Below are positions 45,322 to 56,238 of a stretch of DNA of 64,000 nucleotides, piece by piece. The stretch is taken from assembly GCA_039621445.1 (NCBI GenBank), contig CP154956.1, forward strand, positions 80,162,474-80,226,473, given 5' to 3'. Position 1 is the stretch's first letter. Each line of letters starts with the position of its first letter. The notes under the pieces are model-generated. The model did not search any database and was not told where the DNA came from. It was given only the letters and a program-made list of their open reading frames with translations. The position numbers and the translations under genes were made by a program. The DNA is from Euglena gracilis (lineage: Eukaryota > Euglenida > Euglenophyceae > Euglenales).

Positions 45322-48300
45322 CGTGTGTATGCGTGTGGGCATGGGCATGACTGCAGATGGGGCACGTGTGAATTTGTGTTTCATTTCTGCGGAAACCCCT
45401 ATCTCTCTACAGAAACGGCCCATTTAGGGAAATTGTTTTAAAAAGTTATGCTTATCTTTTTTTATATTCATCTTAATTTGAATTTCTGTTATATTTACAT
45501 TTACATAGTTGAATGGTATTGTTTTCCATTTATATTTATATTATTATTATTTTTATTTTTATTTATTATTTTTTGTATTTGTATTTTTGGGCACTCCATC
45601 GCTTTTTTTTTGTAACAATTAAGATATGGATTGATTCACGTCTTTTTTTGTAAACATGGACCAAATCTCAAGTTTTATTTTATTAAAATGAGTTTAAAGT
45701 TGGCTCAAGTATCATTGTTTATATTACGAACAGTGGAAGTCATTGGTGGTTGAAAAAATTTCTGACCTAATACCTATTTGGGTGCTGTTTTGTTTGTTTT
45801 GAGTCCGTTTGTTATTGAAGTTGCTGGAGTCGGAGTTGTTGTTGGAGTCAACGCCCTCCATTTGTGCCCCTCCCCTGTTGGGGTCCAGCATGGCCAAGCC
45901 AATTACTGCGGTGGAGGTGTAGACCCCAAATCATTGAATACCCGTGAAGGACTTGAAATTCAGAATCGGGGGGGGGGGTGCATATTTGGGGGTGGTTCAC
46001 CTGAGTGGCTGTCTCGGCATCTGAGACACGTCATGCACCAACGATCACCAACAGAAGTCTTTACGTTGTGCTTCGCAGGGCTGCGGACTGTCGGAGACGG
46101 AGATGGCGATGCTGGTGCAGTTCATCTCCGTGCGGGACATGGCCCGCGTCTTCGAGCAGATGTCGGCCGGCGTGGAGGCGCAGGAGATCTGGCCAGGCCC
46201 CAGCAGAACCCGCCGCCTCCGGCACGCCACCCTCACCCTGGGCATCAGGGCCTGCCCTCAGGTTCACACAAAAGGTTCTTTTGCTTTGAAGTAGTTTCCA
46301 GAAAAACTTAAAAAAAAACTTCCATTTTGAGAAAAGTTTCTCGATGTAGCATGCCAAAACGAGCTTGAAGCTATGCCCCGAGTTGAAAATTTATTTAAAA
46401 CTGAGAACATTTCAGGATAATCAAATTTCAGTGGTTCTGACGTACATTTAGGTGACAACAGTTGCGGTCTGAACAGGGGTTGTCCATTGGACCAGGGTGT
46501 TCGTTGGACACAGGGGGGGGGACAGGTCGGCATTGGAATCCCCAAAACCCCATGAGTGGTTGGGGGGGACCGCCCCACCCCCAGGCCTTCCAACACAGCC
46601 CTGGGGGGGGGGGGAGTATTGGACTGCACCTCGCTGGGGCCTGGGAGGGGCAGCAGCTGAGCGGCCAGCTGGAGGCACGCCGGGAGACAGAGGCGGCCCG
46701 GCGGCGCGCGGGAGGAGGCGGAGCAGCGGGCGCTGGCGGAGGAGGAGGCGGTGCGGCGGCGGGGGGAGGAGGAGGAGGAGCGCGGGGCGCGGAGGGAAAC
46801 CAGAGGCTTTGGCGGGGGGGGGGGGGCTAGCCCCAACAGCATTTCGGCGGTCTCCTGGGAGTCCGCAGCCCGGCTGGGAACTGCTGGTTTGCGAAATGGT
46901 GTTAGCTGTCTGGACGCCCCCTTCATTTTGCATACCACCAATTGAATTACTCATCCAAGCGGAAATCCGCATTCAAAGGTTTTCCACCTGACACTAGTTG
47001 TCGCATTGCACTGCTTTTTTCAGTTGGGGTTGATACTGACCCCGCTCTTGGTAAGCACCAAGAAACCGATCAAAATTGCAACCGAGGATAACACCCCCAT
47101 GTGCGGTGGTGATTTGGGATGTGTGCTCGAGATACCCTTGCCCATCATTCCCAAGCATCACACACAACCCCCACAATTTCATCATTTCACCAATATTTGG
47201 GATTACGAATCGGGAATGCATGGCTTGGACGTAATTTTGGGATACCCATTTTTACACCGGCACCGGTTGGTAGTGGATTTCCACTCCAATGGATTGCGCA
47301 CAGCACCCAACTCTTCATTGCCACCAAAACCACCATTACCGTTAGCGTCAACCATGACGACCAGCACGTTTCCAACACCGTTATCCACAATGGCAACACC
47401 GTTATCAACCATCCCAAACACCGTTTTCCTCCCCTACCTCCCCCCTACCCAATGACACACCCATTCCACACGAGGAAGGGCAAGCGAGTAACGGTACCCC
47501 CGCCGTTCCACTGGGTTACAAGACGAAAGCCCAAAGGCCTGTAGTACGTACAGTGTCGAGTAGTCGCCCAGATACACCACAACCCCGTTTCCCACCAGTT
47601 GTGTCTAATCCAGGCACACCTGTACACGACTCACCGGCTAATGCCATCGACACCCACTTACACACACACCCGCAATACCACAACATTTCCTTCCAATGTG
47701 TGCACTGCAGGAGAATTTCCACCCAATCGGATTTCGACGTCGGGGGTGGGTTTTTCTCCGGCTTCAGAAAATACCTGATTTCTCAAACCACCCCCTACAA
47801 ATGTGAAGCCCCCCCCCCCAATTTTAAACCATAATTTAAACCCCCGGGGGTTTGATTTTTGCCGCCCAAATATAAACAGCGCTCCTCCCCCCCTGTGCAA
47901 AGTTACTTTACCATTCCGGGCAAAAACCATGAAAGTTTTGCCTGGGGGCAGTAGTAAGCTGTGGGGGTTTTGTTGACATTTTTTTTTGAGTGTTGTCCGT
48001 TTTTTTAGGGGTTACCACCGGCGTTCCCAAGGGGATGAGGCTCAGGGTTGGCCTAAATGAGGCCTAATGGACCTAAACCTGAACCCCAACTCGATTTCTA
48101 ACCCGAACCCTAACCCTATGCCTTTCAGATTAACCTAAACCCTGACCTTGGACCAAAAGTTGGCTTTCCGTACTACACCTTTCTCCGGAACATCTCCGGT
48201 TGGAAGCTGGTTCCGGTTGGAACCAAACACAGGTGAATTGGTTGTCCAGTCCATCGTCGTAAGCACGTGGGGGGGGGTCCGATCACCCCCTCATTTAATT

Positions 48301-51300
48301 ATTGGCCCTCTGGTGGGAGCAGTAGTAAGAGGCTCCATTACAGTTTTTCAGAAAATCCTCCATTGTGGGCAAAACAGTAGTAAGAGGCTCCATTACAGTT
48401 TTTCAGAAAATCCTCCATTGTGGGCAAAAATGGTGCAAAAAAACATAGAAGTGCACAACTGAAATTTTGGTACACAATTGGTATTTGACTTCTGTTGAGG
48501 CAACAACAGGTGAGGCCAACAAAGGTCATTGGGGACACCCAAAAAGGGCGTCAGAGTCAAGGGCCCTCAGAGCTTTGAAATCCCACCAAAATATGAAGCC
48601 GGGGGTGGGCTTTATATTTGGGGGTACGTGTAAGATGTACCTGGTGGGAGGCTGCACGCACTCGGGGTGCATTTGGTGCCCCCTCTGTGCAATCCACATA
48701 TATCTCCGCATGCACCTGCAACCTTTGTCAACAGCTTGCTGAGGAACGGCACAGGATGGACCAAAAATTTTTTCGGCACAAAGCGCCTGAAATTTTTGAA
48801 ATGATGGTCCCTCGTGTCAAACATTGCAAAAAAAAGATTCAGTTTGACGGGGGTTCAGACCCAAAAATTCTGTTCCCCTCACTTTTTCCATTTTCATTCC
48901 CATTCGGGGCCTCCGTTGTTGGTCGGCTTCAGAGGGTTTGCAAGTGGGGTGAGAGTTTGGAGGCGTTGCCTACCCATGGCCCGGACCCGACTGCCTCTGG
49001 CGATGACAGAGTGCCAGGCGAGGCAGGCGCTGGCCCCGCTGGAGGCCGATCATGCGGCGGCGACGCAAGAAGCCGCCCCCACCGCAGGGGAGGGCCCGGA
49101 AGCGGAGGGCGTGATCAGGGCTCTGTGGGCCGTCCCTTCGGTGGGGGCAGGTTCTTGGACCGGTCCGTGCTCTCGCCGGCTGCGGTGCACCCTCCACCGC
49201 CACAGAGCCGCTGCGGGCGGCGCCGCATGACCCGGGCGCGCAAGGTTCCCCTTCCAGCAACCGTCAACCCCACACTCTTGGCGGCACGCACCCAAATCAA
49301 GGAAAGGGCTTGTGGAGCAAAACTGTATGGGGAGGGCGGATTGAAAGAAAGAGGCAGCAATAAACTCTGGAAAAGGCCAGGAAGGATGCAAATACACTTT
49401 TGATACATGTGTCCAGCACTTTCCAGAAACGTGACTCTGGTGCTTGATTGGAACCTGCTAATTTCCAAATGTGCAATTTATCACAAAAAATGAAAAAGTT
49501 TCAGAAGATTGTGTTGTTGTGCTTGGGGGAATTTTGTTTCAAAACCCGAAAGTGGTCGATGATCATCCTTTCTAACTACGAAAGACCACCAAAAGAAAGT
49601 GGCAAAACGAACAAGGTTCTGTTTTGCAATTCACATTCTCAACTCCTGAGTTGGACGTGTAATTCGAGCAAACACGTGCTGGTGCATTGGCAGAGAACCT
49701 TGACAACGAGAATGCAAGAACAGATGGCACCGCAGTTGTAAAGGAAGTGGAGGAAGAGGAAGACAAAGTGGAAGTTGACGACACTGGTGCCGATGCAGAA
49801 GAACAGCCATGCACAGGGCCCACCCCAACGTCCACATGCCAGCACTGTGTCGGACTGGGGCATTTACAAGTGGCATATTTTGCATTCATTGCAAATTAAA
49901 AAAAAATATCTGCATTTTGCAATTTTTTTGCATATTTTGACGTGCTTTGTTGCATCCCTCCTGCCGCCAGAATCCGTTTAAAGTACATTTTGGAGTGAGT
50001 CAGCAATGATAACACAAGATCCTGAAAATGGTTGTCCGTTTTGTCAAAAGTGGAGTTCATTTGGGCATTGGTTCTCGCTGCTGAGGAGTTGTGTCTGCAA
50101 TACAGTCTGCCACTGGAATGGGACCATCTCCCAGCCATGTCTGGGGTGGCTCCTGTCCGTGCACCCGCGATCTTCACCTCCATCCGCCAGCATGCATTAA
50201 CGGAGGTCTTTCCTGGGCCAGGAGGCGAAGGGGTCTTTTCACAATGTCTGTGCTGGTGAATGCCTTTGTATGCGAAGAAATGAAAGAAGTCTGGTTGTGT
50301 GAAGGCTGTATGTGAAAAAGAAGAAAGAAAGCATGTCAAGAAAATGAATGAATGAATGAATGAATGTTTAAAATCTGTCGTGCTGTGGTACAGTGCCCCA
50401 TAGAACAGTCGCTCCACCTCCACAGGTGACCCCAGTGCTGCTCAGCCAGCTTTCCGACGCCGATGGCAGCCTGGACTGTGACGCCCCTCCCTCACTCTCT
50501 CCGCCAGACACACCGTCCCGCAGCCTGGAACCCCTCGACGATAGTTCCTCTCATGGTATTGTGTTGTCAACAATTGTCCACAATTGTCACTGGAACAGTG
50601 CATTTAGCAACTCGCATTGAAATTTTTTGTGCATCACAATTGTGCATTTGCACAATAACCATGCACAACACTGTCCCATATGCATGTCGCTGAGCGCTGC
50701 CCTTTTCGTTGTTGTTTTTTGCCCGTGACAACCCTCCATTTTTGGGGCGTGCATTGTTTGTCGATGCTGAACCCGGGCATCAGGCTCCATTTTAGTGCTT
50801 TGAACACCGCCATTTCCCAAAATGTTGAACTCCGATAGATTCAAACCCAAACCAAACCCCGAGATCCATATCGTGGTTGTAATAGGTGCATCAGAGTGTG
50901 CACATTCCATCGCTATTGTAGATTTGTATTTTTTGACTCCATGGTTCCATCTGCCCACACCTGAAAAATCTTGTTTAAAACTTTGAGTAAAAAAATTGGG
51001 TGGCGTGTGTTTTTGACCATTTCTTGTGCCCAGAAATGTTTCTTCGCATCTGATTTGTCAGGTTTTCCCTCCCCGGTTTGACAAATCAAAGCATGGCCAA
51101 GGGACAAAGCGCTTCCCTTGGCCATGCGGCACGTTTTGGGCTGAGGATTCACGTTCGGGAATCCGAAAAATTATGACACATTACCAAATTGACCAATTTT
51201 TGCCTGTCTGCCTCACACTGTAACGCAAGAAGCCTTTCCACCTTAACATTAAAGCATTATTGCAAAAGTGTCTGTGGAAGTCCACGTGTACAATTTCGCA

Positions 51301-53518
51301 CATGATCATCAAAAATGTTGCATGAACTTAAGTCCCAGACCTTGCTGAGATGGGATTGGAATGTTGAAGAAGTTGTGGGGGTTGGGCATGTGTGCAAACG
51401 TCTAGGTCCCCCAATGTTAACCACAAAATGCCACTTTTGTCTCCACAAGAGATCTGCAATGGTGGGTGTCTTGATGTTGGGCAGTTTCGGAAAAGGGAGC
51501 CACATTCAATTTTCTTTGAAGTTGTACAACCAAGCATCCACAGAACATCTCACAAACCTTTTGCACCTTTCCCCCAATAGGTTGTGAGCTGAGCCCTTCC
51601 TCAACTCTTGACTCACCTGCTGCAGCGCTTGACTCTCCCATCAATGTGTGCCCCCCATCTGTTCTCAATGCCGATGCATTAATGGGTCAATGTGGACCTA
51701 TTGCATGGAGTGGGTGGGAGAGTGGGAGAGTGGGTGGGTTTGGGTCGCTGGCTTTGGTTTCTTTTTAACAAAAGTCACACCCCCCACCCCCTCCGGGGGG
51801 TGCTATGGGCAGGCAGGGGGGGTTCAATTGATCTCCTGAGGAGGATCAGGTTTTGGGATGAGTAGTGCAATAACACACACCCCAGCGCCGAGTGTGCTGG
51901 GGTCCGGAAATGGCCATTTTCAAGGGAAATTTATCCCTGGGGCACCAAACCGATCTACCCGGGGGGTGCCCACCCTATGGTAATGCACCCCCCTGGGGTT
52001 ATTAAAACGAAGCCTGCACTCTGCCCAACTCTCACCCCCCAGGGCTTGGGCTTGGGGTCTTTGGACCCCAAGCCCTCCCTGGGGAGGGGGGCTTCACCAA
52101 CTTGGTCGGAGGTTGGGTTGGGGATTTGTTTGGGGTTTTATTTGTTGATTTTGAGTATTGGAAATTAGTGGCAGGGTTGTGAATTGGTTCAGAGAAGTAT
52201 GCTCACCCCCTTCCCTGTGGGTCGCAAAGTGAATTTCTGTTCAAAGGGCATCTCTTTTGCATCGTCACCACCTGTGATGTTGGCATGCCGGCCAAATGCA
52301 AAGTGTCCGGGTTTTTGTCACTTCTCTTCTTTTGCAGAGTCCTTCTTCCCAGTCGCAGCTTGCTGAAATCCTTATCCCCGAGTTAAGGAACAGGTCCGGT
52401 GCAGCCACAAGAGGTGGCGTCACCAGCAATTGGTGTGCGCAATTGCGCAAGTGAGCTTTTTTTTGTTGTAACGATGGATGCATTGCATCATTCCCCAGAC
52501 AGTCATGTGTTCCTCTCTCCCATTGCATTACAACAAAATTCGGACGGGCAAATCCATTCCAAACTCGGTTGACACACCTGGCCATGCCCTCCCCCTCAGA
52601 CCAGTTTTATTCACCCTGCACGGGCCTCGACAAACACATTAGACACAACCTCCTTCCAAGCGATGCAACCAAACCTCACCTGAACCCCGTCATTTTCTCC
52701 TGTGCGCCTGCAGACACCCAAAAAACACAAGTCTCAAAAACCTGGGAGGGCAGTTCGGGGACAAGCAGAGAAAAGAGCTGTGCGGAGCAAAGACAGGGGG
52801 ATCAATCAATCAGCATCCGGTCTTTTGGTGCATTTTTGTGATTTATTTGTCAGTACCGGGATTTTTGTGTCGTGGAGTCAGCAACCAAATACGGAAAAAA
52901 ATAGGCCATTCGACCTAAGTTGCGGGCGTTGTAGCCGGAAAAAAGATAATTTGCTCGGTTCCCGTCCTGGCGTGCTCTCATTTGCTCAAAGTTCCGGAAC
53001 TGCCGGCTAAAAAATAAAAATAAAAATAATACAACGTGCACTGACGTAATAATCTTAAGTGGTACGCCCCCTAAGCCTCTGGGTCCTCATTTGCACCAGC
53101 CCTGGCTGGGACTTCGCAATACACAAAGCTCTTCAAAAAGTGCCATGAGATGGAAAAGGTGTGCAACCTGCGTCCAGGCAGGCATCGTCTTCTTTCCCGT
53201 GTGACCCCTCTGAATAAATGTCCCCTCCCTCTGGATAATGCCCCCCCTTGGTATTTCAACCCAAAGGGGTCATAGGGGGGTGGATTTGGGCCTGGGGAAT
53301 TGTGCCCCGGGAGTCACTAAGTGGATCTATGAGCCAGACCCCCTGGGGAGTTACTGGGTGGAGGCTTGTGGATGGATTCCGGCACGAAGCATGCGGGAAT
53401 GAAAATAATCCCTTTGAAACCCCCCGGGACATTTTTTGGTGTTTTCATCAACCCCAAAACGAATTTTTTTTTGCCTTAGGTCAGCAAGAAGATTCTTAAG
53501 ATGCCCCTGGAGGCTTAA
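42161..53518 (+). CDS. Unrecognised multi-exon gene with coiled-coil and Ser/Pro-rich parts (partial model)
   Basis: Product not recognised. ATG at 42161 (MPTIRFDDLGAPMQAFIQQLNQ is split after Gln by GTGTGT). Probable exons: 42161-42226, 42615-42648, 42781-42883, 46079-46261, ~46650-46810, 49694-49786, 50051-50205, 50426-50555, 51581-51645, 52338-52450, 52714-52819, 53100-53158, 53480-53518 (TAA). Best-supported chain by phase: 50051 (FIWALVLAAEELCLQYSLPL) to 50426 (VTPVLLSQLSDADGSLDCDA) to 51581 (CELSPSSTLDSPAAALDSPI) to 52338 (SQSQLAEILIPELRNR) to 52714 (NLGGQFGDKQRKELCG), then 53100 (SQYTKLFKKCHEMEK) to 53480 (VSKKILKMPLEA, stop). 46079 reads LSETEMAMLVQFISVRDMAR. ~46650-46810 is an Arg/Glu coiled coil, and 49694 is acidic. 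Some junctions fail in phase (42648 to 42781; 52819 to 53100), and the window may hold two genes here. Confidence 0.5.
42281..42394 (+). repeat. (TG)n microsatellite
   Basis: TG repeats interrupted by TTTGTCTGCACGCACG at 42302-42318, then about 38 uninterrupted TG units to 42394. The tract begins about 55 nt after the donor of exon 42161-42226. Confidence 0.95.
42993..44270 (+). mobile_element. hAT-like 1278-bp non-autonomous element with perfect 8-bp TSD
   Basis: Ends CAGGCACCTA and TAGGTGCCTG are perfect 10-bp inverted repeats, flanked by identical TTGATGGG (42985-42992 and 44271-44278). Subterminal arrays of ATGGCCTAAA occur at both ends (43011-43044; 44164-44235). Clustered short subterminal motifs of this kind are known as transposase-binding sites in hAT elements such as Ac. 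The interior is AT-rich with no long open frame, so the element depended on a transposase encoded elsewhere. It lies in an intron of the 42161 gene. Its relative is 21622-22791. Confidence 0.9.
44290..44860. repeat. Relics with CCAGTCAGTCA words and hairpin cores
   Basis: AAAACCAGTCAGTCA occurs at about 44350 and 44564 and a degenerate form (AACCAATCAGTCA) at 44325. These are reverse complements of the TGACTGACTGGTTTT words at 25856-26110. CCTTCGGCGCC (about 44464) and GGCACCTTCGGCACC (44836-44850) are forms of the shared core. No bounded element was resolved. The region starts right after the TSD of 42993-44270. Confidence 0.5.
45092..45335 (+). repeat. Long interrupted (TG)n tract
   Basis: About 240 bp of TG repeats with TGCG, TGCA and TGTA interruptions. 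It is probably intronic within the 42161 gene, although the nearest supported exons are over 1 kb away. Confidence 0.95.
46946..47834 (+). pseudogene. Retroelement-type aspartic protease fragment (decayed)
   Basis: An open frame to 47455 contains DVILGYPFLHRHRLVVDF. This fits the conserved C-terminal pattern of retropepsin-like proteases of LTR retrotransposons (D-x-I-L-G-x-x-F-L...V-x-D-F-x-x-N). It is followed by a Pro/Thr/Ser-rich stretch. Near 47445, in a run of six C, the frame ends while a second frame stays open to 47834 with similar Pro/Thr/His-rich composition and a CVHC pair, so a one-base slip may have split one longer frame. No DTG/DSG active-site motif, reverse transcriptase or LTR is visible nearby, so this is at most a fragment. 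A domesticated or chance sequence is possible. It lies in an intron of the 42161 gene model. Confidence 0.42.
48320..48428 (+). repeat. Perfect 55-bp tandem duplication
   Basis: The unit starting CAGTAGTAAGAGGCTCCATT at 48320 recurs without change at 48375. A recent local duplication in non-coding DNA. Confidence 0.9.
48775..48800. repeat. GC-hairpin core, variant
   Basis: GGCACAAAGCGCC followed by TGAAATTTTTGAAA is a variant of the MITE core. The nearby frame LAEERHRM (from 48732) could be a short exon but runs into this repeat, so I did not call it. Confidence 0.45.
50341..50366 (+). repeat. (GAAT)n microsatellite
   Basis: Five to six units of GAAT upstream of the 50426 exon. Confidence 0.9.
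51051..51127. repeat. Two adjacent perfect hairpins
   Basis: TGATTTGTCA (51051-51060) pairs with TGACAAATCA (51079-51088). Immediately after, GCATGGCCAAGGGA (51091-51104) pairs with TCCCTTGGCCATGC (51114-51127). They are in an intron of the 42161 gene model and could be a structured RNA or transposon debris. Confidence 0.65.
51738..52016. mobile_element. Relic related to the CAGGCTTCTTTTTAAG MITEs
   Basis: CTTTGGTTTCTTTTTAACAAAAGTC at the left and ATTAAAACGAAGCCTG at the right (ending 52016) resemble the termini of 24542-24776. GGGGGGTGCTATGGGCAGGCAGG is shared with 53968-54030. The flanks do not duplicate, so it may be two broken copies rather than one. Confidence 0.4.
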
Positions 53519-53738
53519 GCGACAGGCCAAAAGGCTAAGGCCCAGGTTTTATTGGGGGGGGGTTAGGCTGCAACCAAGTTAGCAGTGTCCCTGCCCAGGC
53601 CCTCCAGCAGCTGAAGGCACAGAGCGGTGGGCAGGGCAAGGCGGCGCAACCAAGCACCTGTGAAATGATGGGGCGTGACCTGGGCATGACCGGGGCGTGA
53701 CTGGGCGTGATTGGGTCTGGGATTCTGGCGGGCCACAG

Positions 53739-53860
53739 GTGCTTGGGAACAGCGGCAGTTCGCGGCATACATCAAGCAGCGGAGGAAGCTGCACAAGGAA
53801 GAGGCTGCGATCCTGATCCGGGTCTTCCACGCCGCCCGCCCCGGCCACGGCGTGACGTGA
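53739..53860 (+). CDS. Orphan exon, charged helix (parent gene unknown)
   Basis: After CAG at 53736-53738, a frame reads AWEQRQFAAYIKQRRKLHKE EAAILIRVFHAARPGHGVT to a TGA at 53858-53860. Composition and GC-rich codons look coding, and the spacing of AAILIRVFHAAR vaguely recalls an IQ-type helix. Entry phase (two bases) does not match the upstream donor at 53158, and the previous gene already stops at 53518. It may be the last exon of a small unseen gene or an alternative 3' exon. Product not recognised. Confidence 0.35.
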
Positions 53861-53967
53861 CGTTCTTCGAGCCCTTCTCCGACCCCTGACCCGCTGCCAC
53901 ACCGGTTGCCCTCCTCCTTCTCCCTCCCACCCGGAGCAGCCAGGGGGCTCCATGCCTGCTGCCGGTC

Positions 53968-54450
53968 CAGGCTTCTTTTTAAGAAAGTCGCACCCTCCGG
54001 GATAGTGTGTGCTATGGGCAAGCAGGAGGGCCGGGGTTTTCTTAAGCCGGAGGGGACCCTGCCCTGAAGCCTTTTTTCCGCCAGCACCTCCCAGCCGGGC
54101 TGCAGACCCCCCCCTGGGGTACGCGGAAATAAAGCTTGGGCCAGCTCGGCTAAGCCGGGCTGGACCGAAAAAAAAATTTCGGCACAAAGCACTGAATATT
54201 TTTGGAAAAAGGGGGAGTCAAAAATGGCCAAAAATGGCAGCTTTTGGGTGGTTTTGAGGTTTTCACCTTGAAATTTTGGCTGAAAAATGCCAACCCAGCT
54301 TGATTCGGACTTTTTGGCATGTTATGGGGGAACCCGCAGGGGTCGCCTCTCAGCTGGCCGGACCCCCCCCCCCTTGGAGCTCACACCCTAAGGGGGTCCA
54401 GCCAGCACCTTTTTCCAGCCGGCCCGAGGGACCCCCTGGGGGTCCTTAGG
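53968..54450. repeat. MITE relic with intact left TIR plus GTCCAGCC-type repeats
   Basis: CAGGCTTCTTTTTAAG at 53968-53983 is identical to the left TIR of 24542-24776, but no matching right TIR or TSD follows. A core variant GGCACAAAGCACTG (54181) and GGGTCCAGCCAGCACC (about 54388) with TTTTTCCAGCCGGCC follow. Similar CCAGC-rich text occurs at 13350-13395, 24440-24485, 24860-24910 and 33175-33230. Confidence 0.5.
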
Positions 54451-55672
54451 AAACCCTTGCAGGGGGGTTGGGTTCTTTCAACCCCCCCTGTGGGGGGGGG
54501 GGGTCAGTTTATTCGGGTGGGAAGTGTTATAGCACACCCACCCGAAAATGGCCGTTTTCAAGTTGGCTTGGTTGGCAGTCACCCGAGTCCAGGTGAAAAG
54601 AAGCCTGTGCAGGTCCCGCCCTCGCCGTTCGTCTTACTGTCATTGGCCTGCAGCGTGTGCGGTGGAAGTTTTGTGGCGGTGCCCACCCGCCCTCTCATTG
54701 TGTATTAGCCAAATGTCCCACTCGGATGCGTTCAAGCAAATGGGGCCTACCCAAGTCCCATTTTGGTTGTACTGCCCAGCTCAGTTGGGTCGTAATAGTT
54801 TTCTGCATTCCTCATGACAGTGTTTTCTGTTCAAGCAGTGATATATAGGGAACCCTTTTTGCCCGGCCTCCAAATACATCGAACTGCTTTGCTGTGCTAT
54901 GCTATTTGAATGGCAGACAGAAGCGATATTCCAAACATAAGCAACCCCCGAATATTGGTAACCCCAAGTGCCAGATATATCTTCATGACTCTAGGGATGC
55001 TTGGAATTGGGGTTGATTTGGAAATAACAAATGTCACCGATTGTTTATTTTGGGGGGGGGGGCACCCTCACCTTAACCCTGTACACCCTCCTTCTATCAG
55101 ACGCTGACCCCTTCCCTTGAGGGAAGGAAATTCCAGGCATCCAGGCAACCAAGAAACAAAAGACGTGAAAATCAGAACATGAGAGGTCATTTCACAACAG
55201 AGGATTCAGTCTACATCCAACAACCCAGTGGCATCAATAATGGGTTCTTAGCAATTCATTCCCCCCCGGGGGGCACCCAGGACCCCCAGAAAGGTCAAAA
55301 TTTTCTTTTCGCCGAATTTTTTTTGTATTTTTGCCCAGAAAGTCTATTTTGGGCCTGGTGCTTTGCGCTTTGCACTGTTTAGGGGTGTCTTCCCACCCCA
55401 CCCCTATTGGACCGGAGGTGTGGGGTCCTGCACTTGTATCGAACCCCTTCCAGCTAATTTCGGGTCTTTTTGAACCCTCTTCCTCGACACCTCAGTCCAA
55501 AAAAAAGCCCAAAAGCAACCAATGAATGGAAAGTGGTTTAAAATGACCCCAAAATGGTAGAAAATGCCCACATCTTGATAAATTTTGACGTTTACAGACA
55601 TTTTTGAGGCAAAAGACCCCTGTGTTTGTTTCGTTCTCACAATGAAAAAAGTAAAAGGCGGTGGGGATGCCC

Positions 55673-56026
55673 ACCCCGCAGTGCCGGCACTGCGTGGCAC
55701 TGCGTGGCACTGCGGGCCGTTTAACCTGTATGCAAGCACCTTCAATGATGTGGCGCTATGTAGGCATTTTTATGGTCATTGTTCGACATTTCAAGCCAGA
55801 TGTGGTCAAATTGGCCCAAATAGGCAAAAAGTTGCACAAAACAACCAGAATTGCCCTTGATGGCCCGAAAATTCCAACGTTGCAAAAACTAGGTTTAACG
55901 GCCCGCAGTGCCACGCAGTGCACGCAGTGCCACGCAGTGCACGCAGTGCCACGCAGTGTCACGTAGTGCCACGCAGTGCCACACGCAGTGCCACGCAGTG
56001 CCACGCAGTGCCGGCACTGCGGGGTG
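55673..56026. mobile_element. Inverted-repeat element with minisatellite arms
   Basis: Left arm CCACCCCGCAGTGCCGGCAC...CGGGCCGTTTAACCT (about 55673-55730). The right arm is its inverted form, AGGTTTAACGGCCCGCAGTG...GCCGGCACTGCGGGGTGG (about 55889-56026). The unit GTGGCACTGC appears about twice in the left arm, but its complement GCAGTGCCAC is expanded to about eight variant units in the right arm. No clear TSD. A 160-bp unrelated interior separates the arms. Confidence 0.65.
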
Positions 56027-56238
56027 GCGGCACTGGTGAGTAGTCCCCGGTGAGTAGTGATTTCAACTGTAATTAATTTCGCCAGAAACAAGTTTTTCTG
56101 GAACTGTTTTTCCCCTTAATATTTTTACCGTGATTTTTCTGTTGTTACGTTTTGTCCACCCTGTAAGTCACATTCTGACCCCAGCAACGTCTTTTGACTG
56201 CAGCTGCCATAGATCTCCACACCCACTGTGCTGCCTGA

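Noticed and set aside
45072-45441. Cys/Val or His/Thr repeat proteins of about 100-150 residues
   Set aside because: Pure translation of the (TG)n microsatellite on either strand.
48618-49403. 261-codon open frame on the plus strand
   Set aside because: Composition shifts along the frame, it includes repeat-core sequence at its start, and a different frame around 49015-49140 looks equally coding. No family was recognised, so I did not call it.
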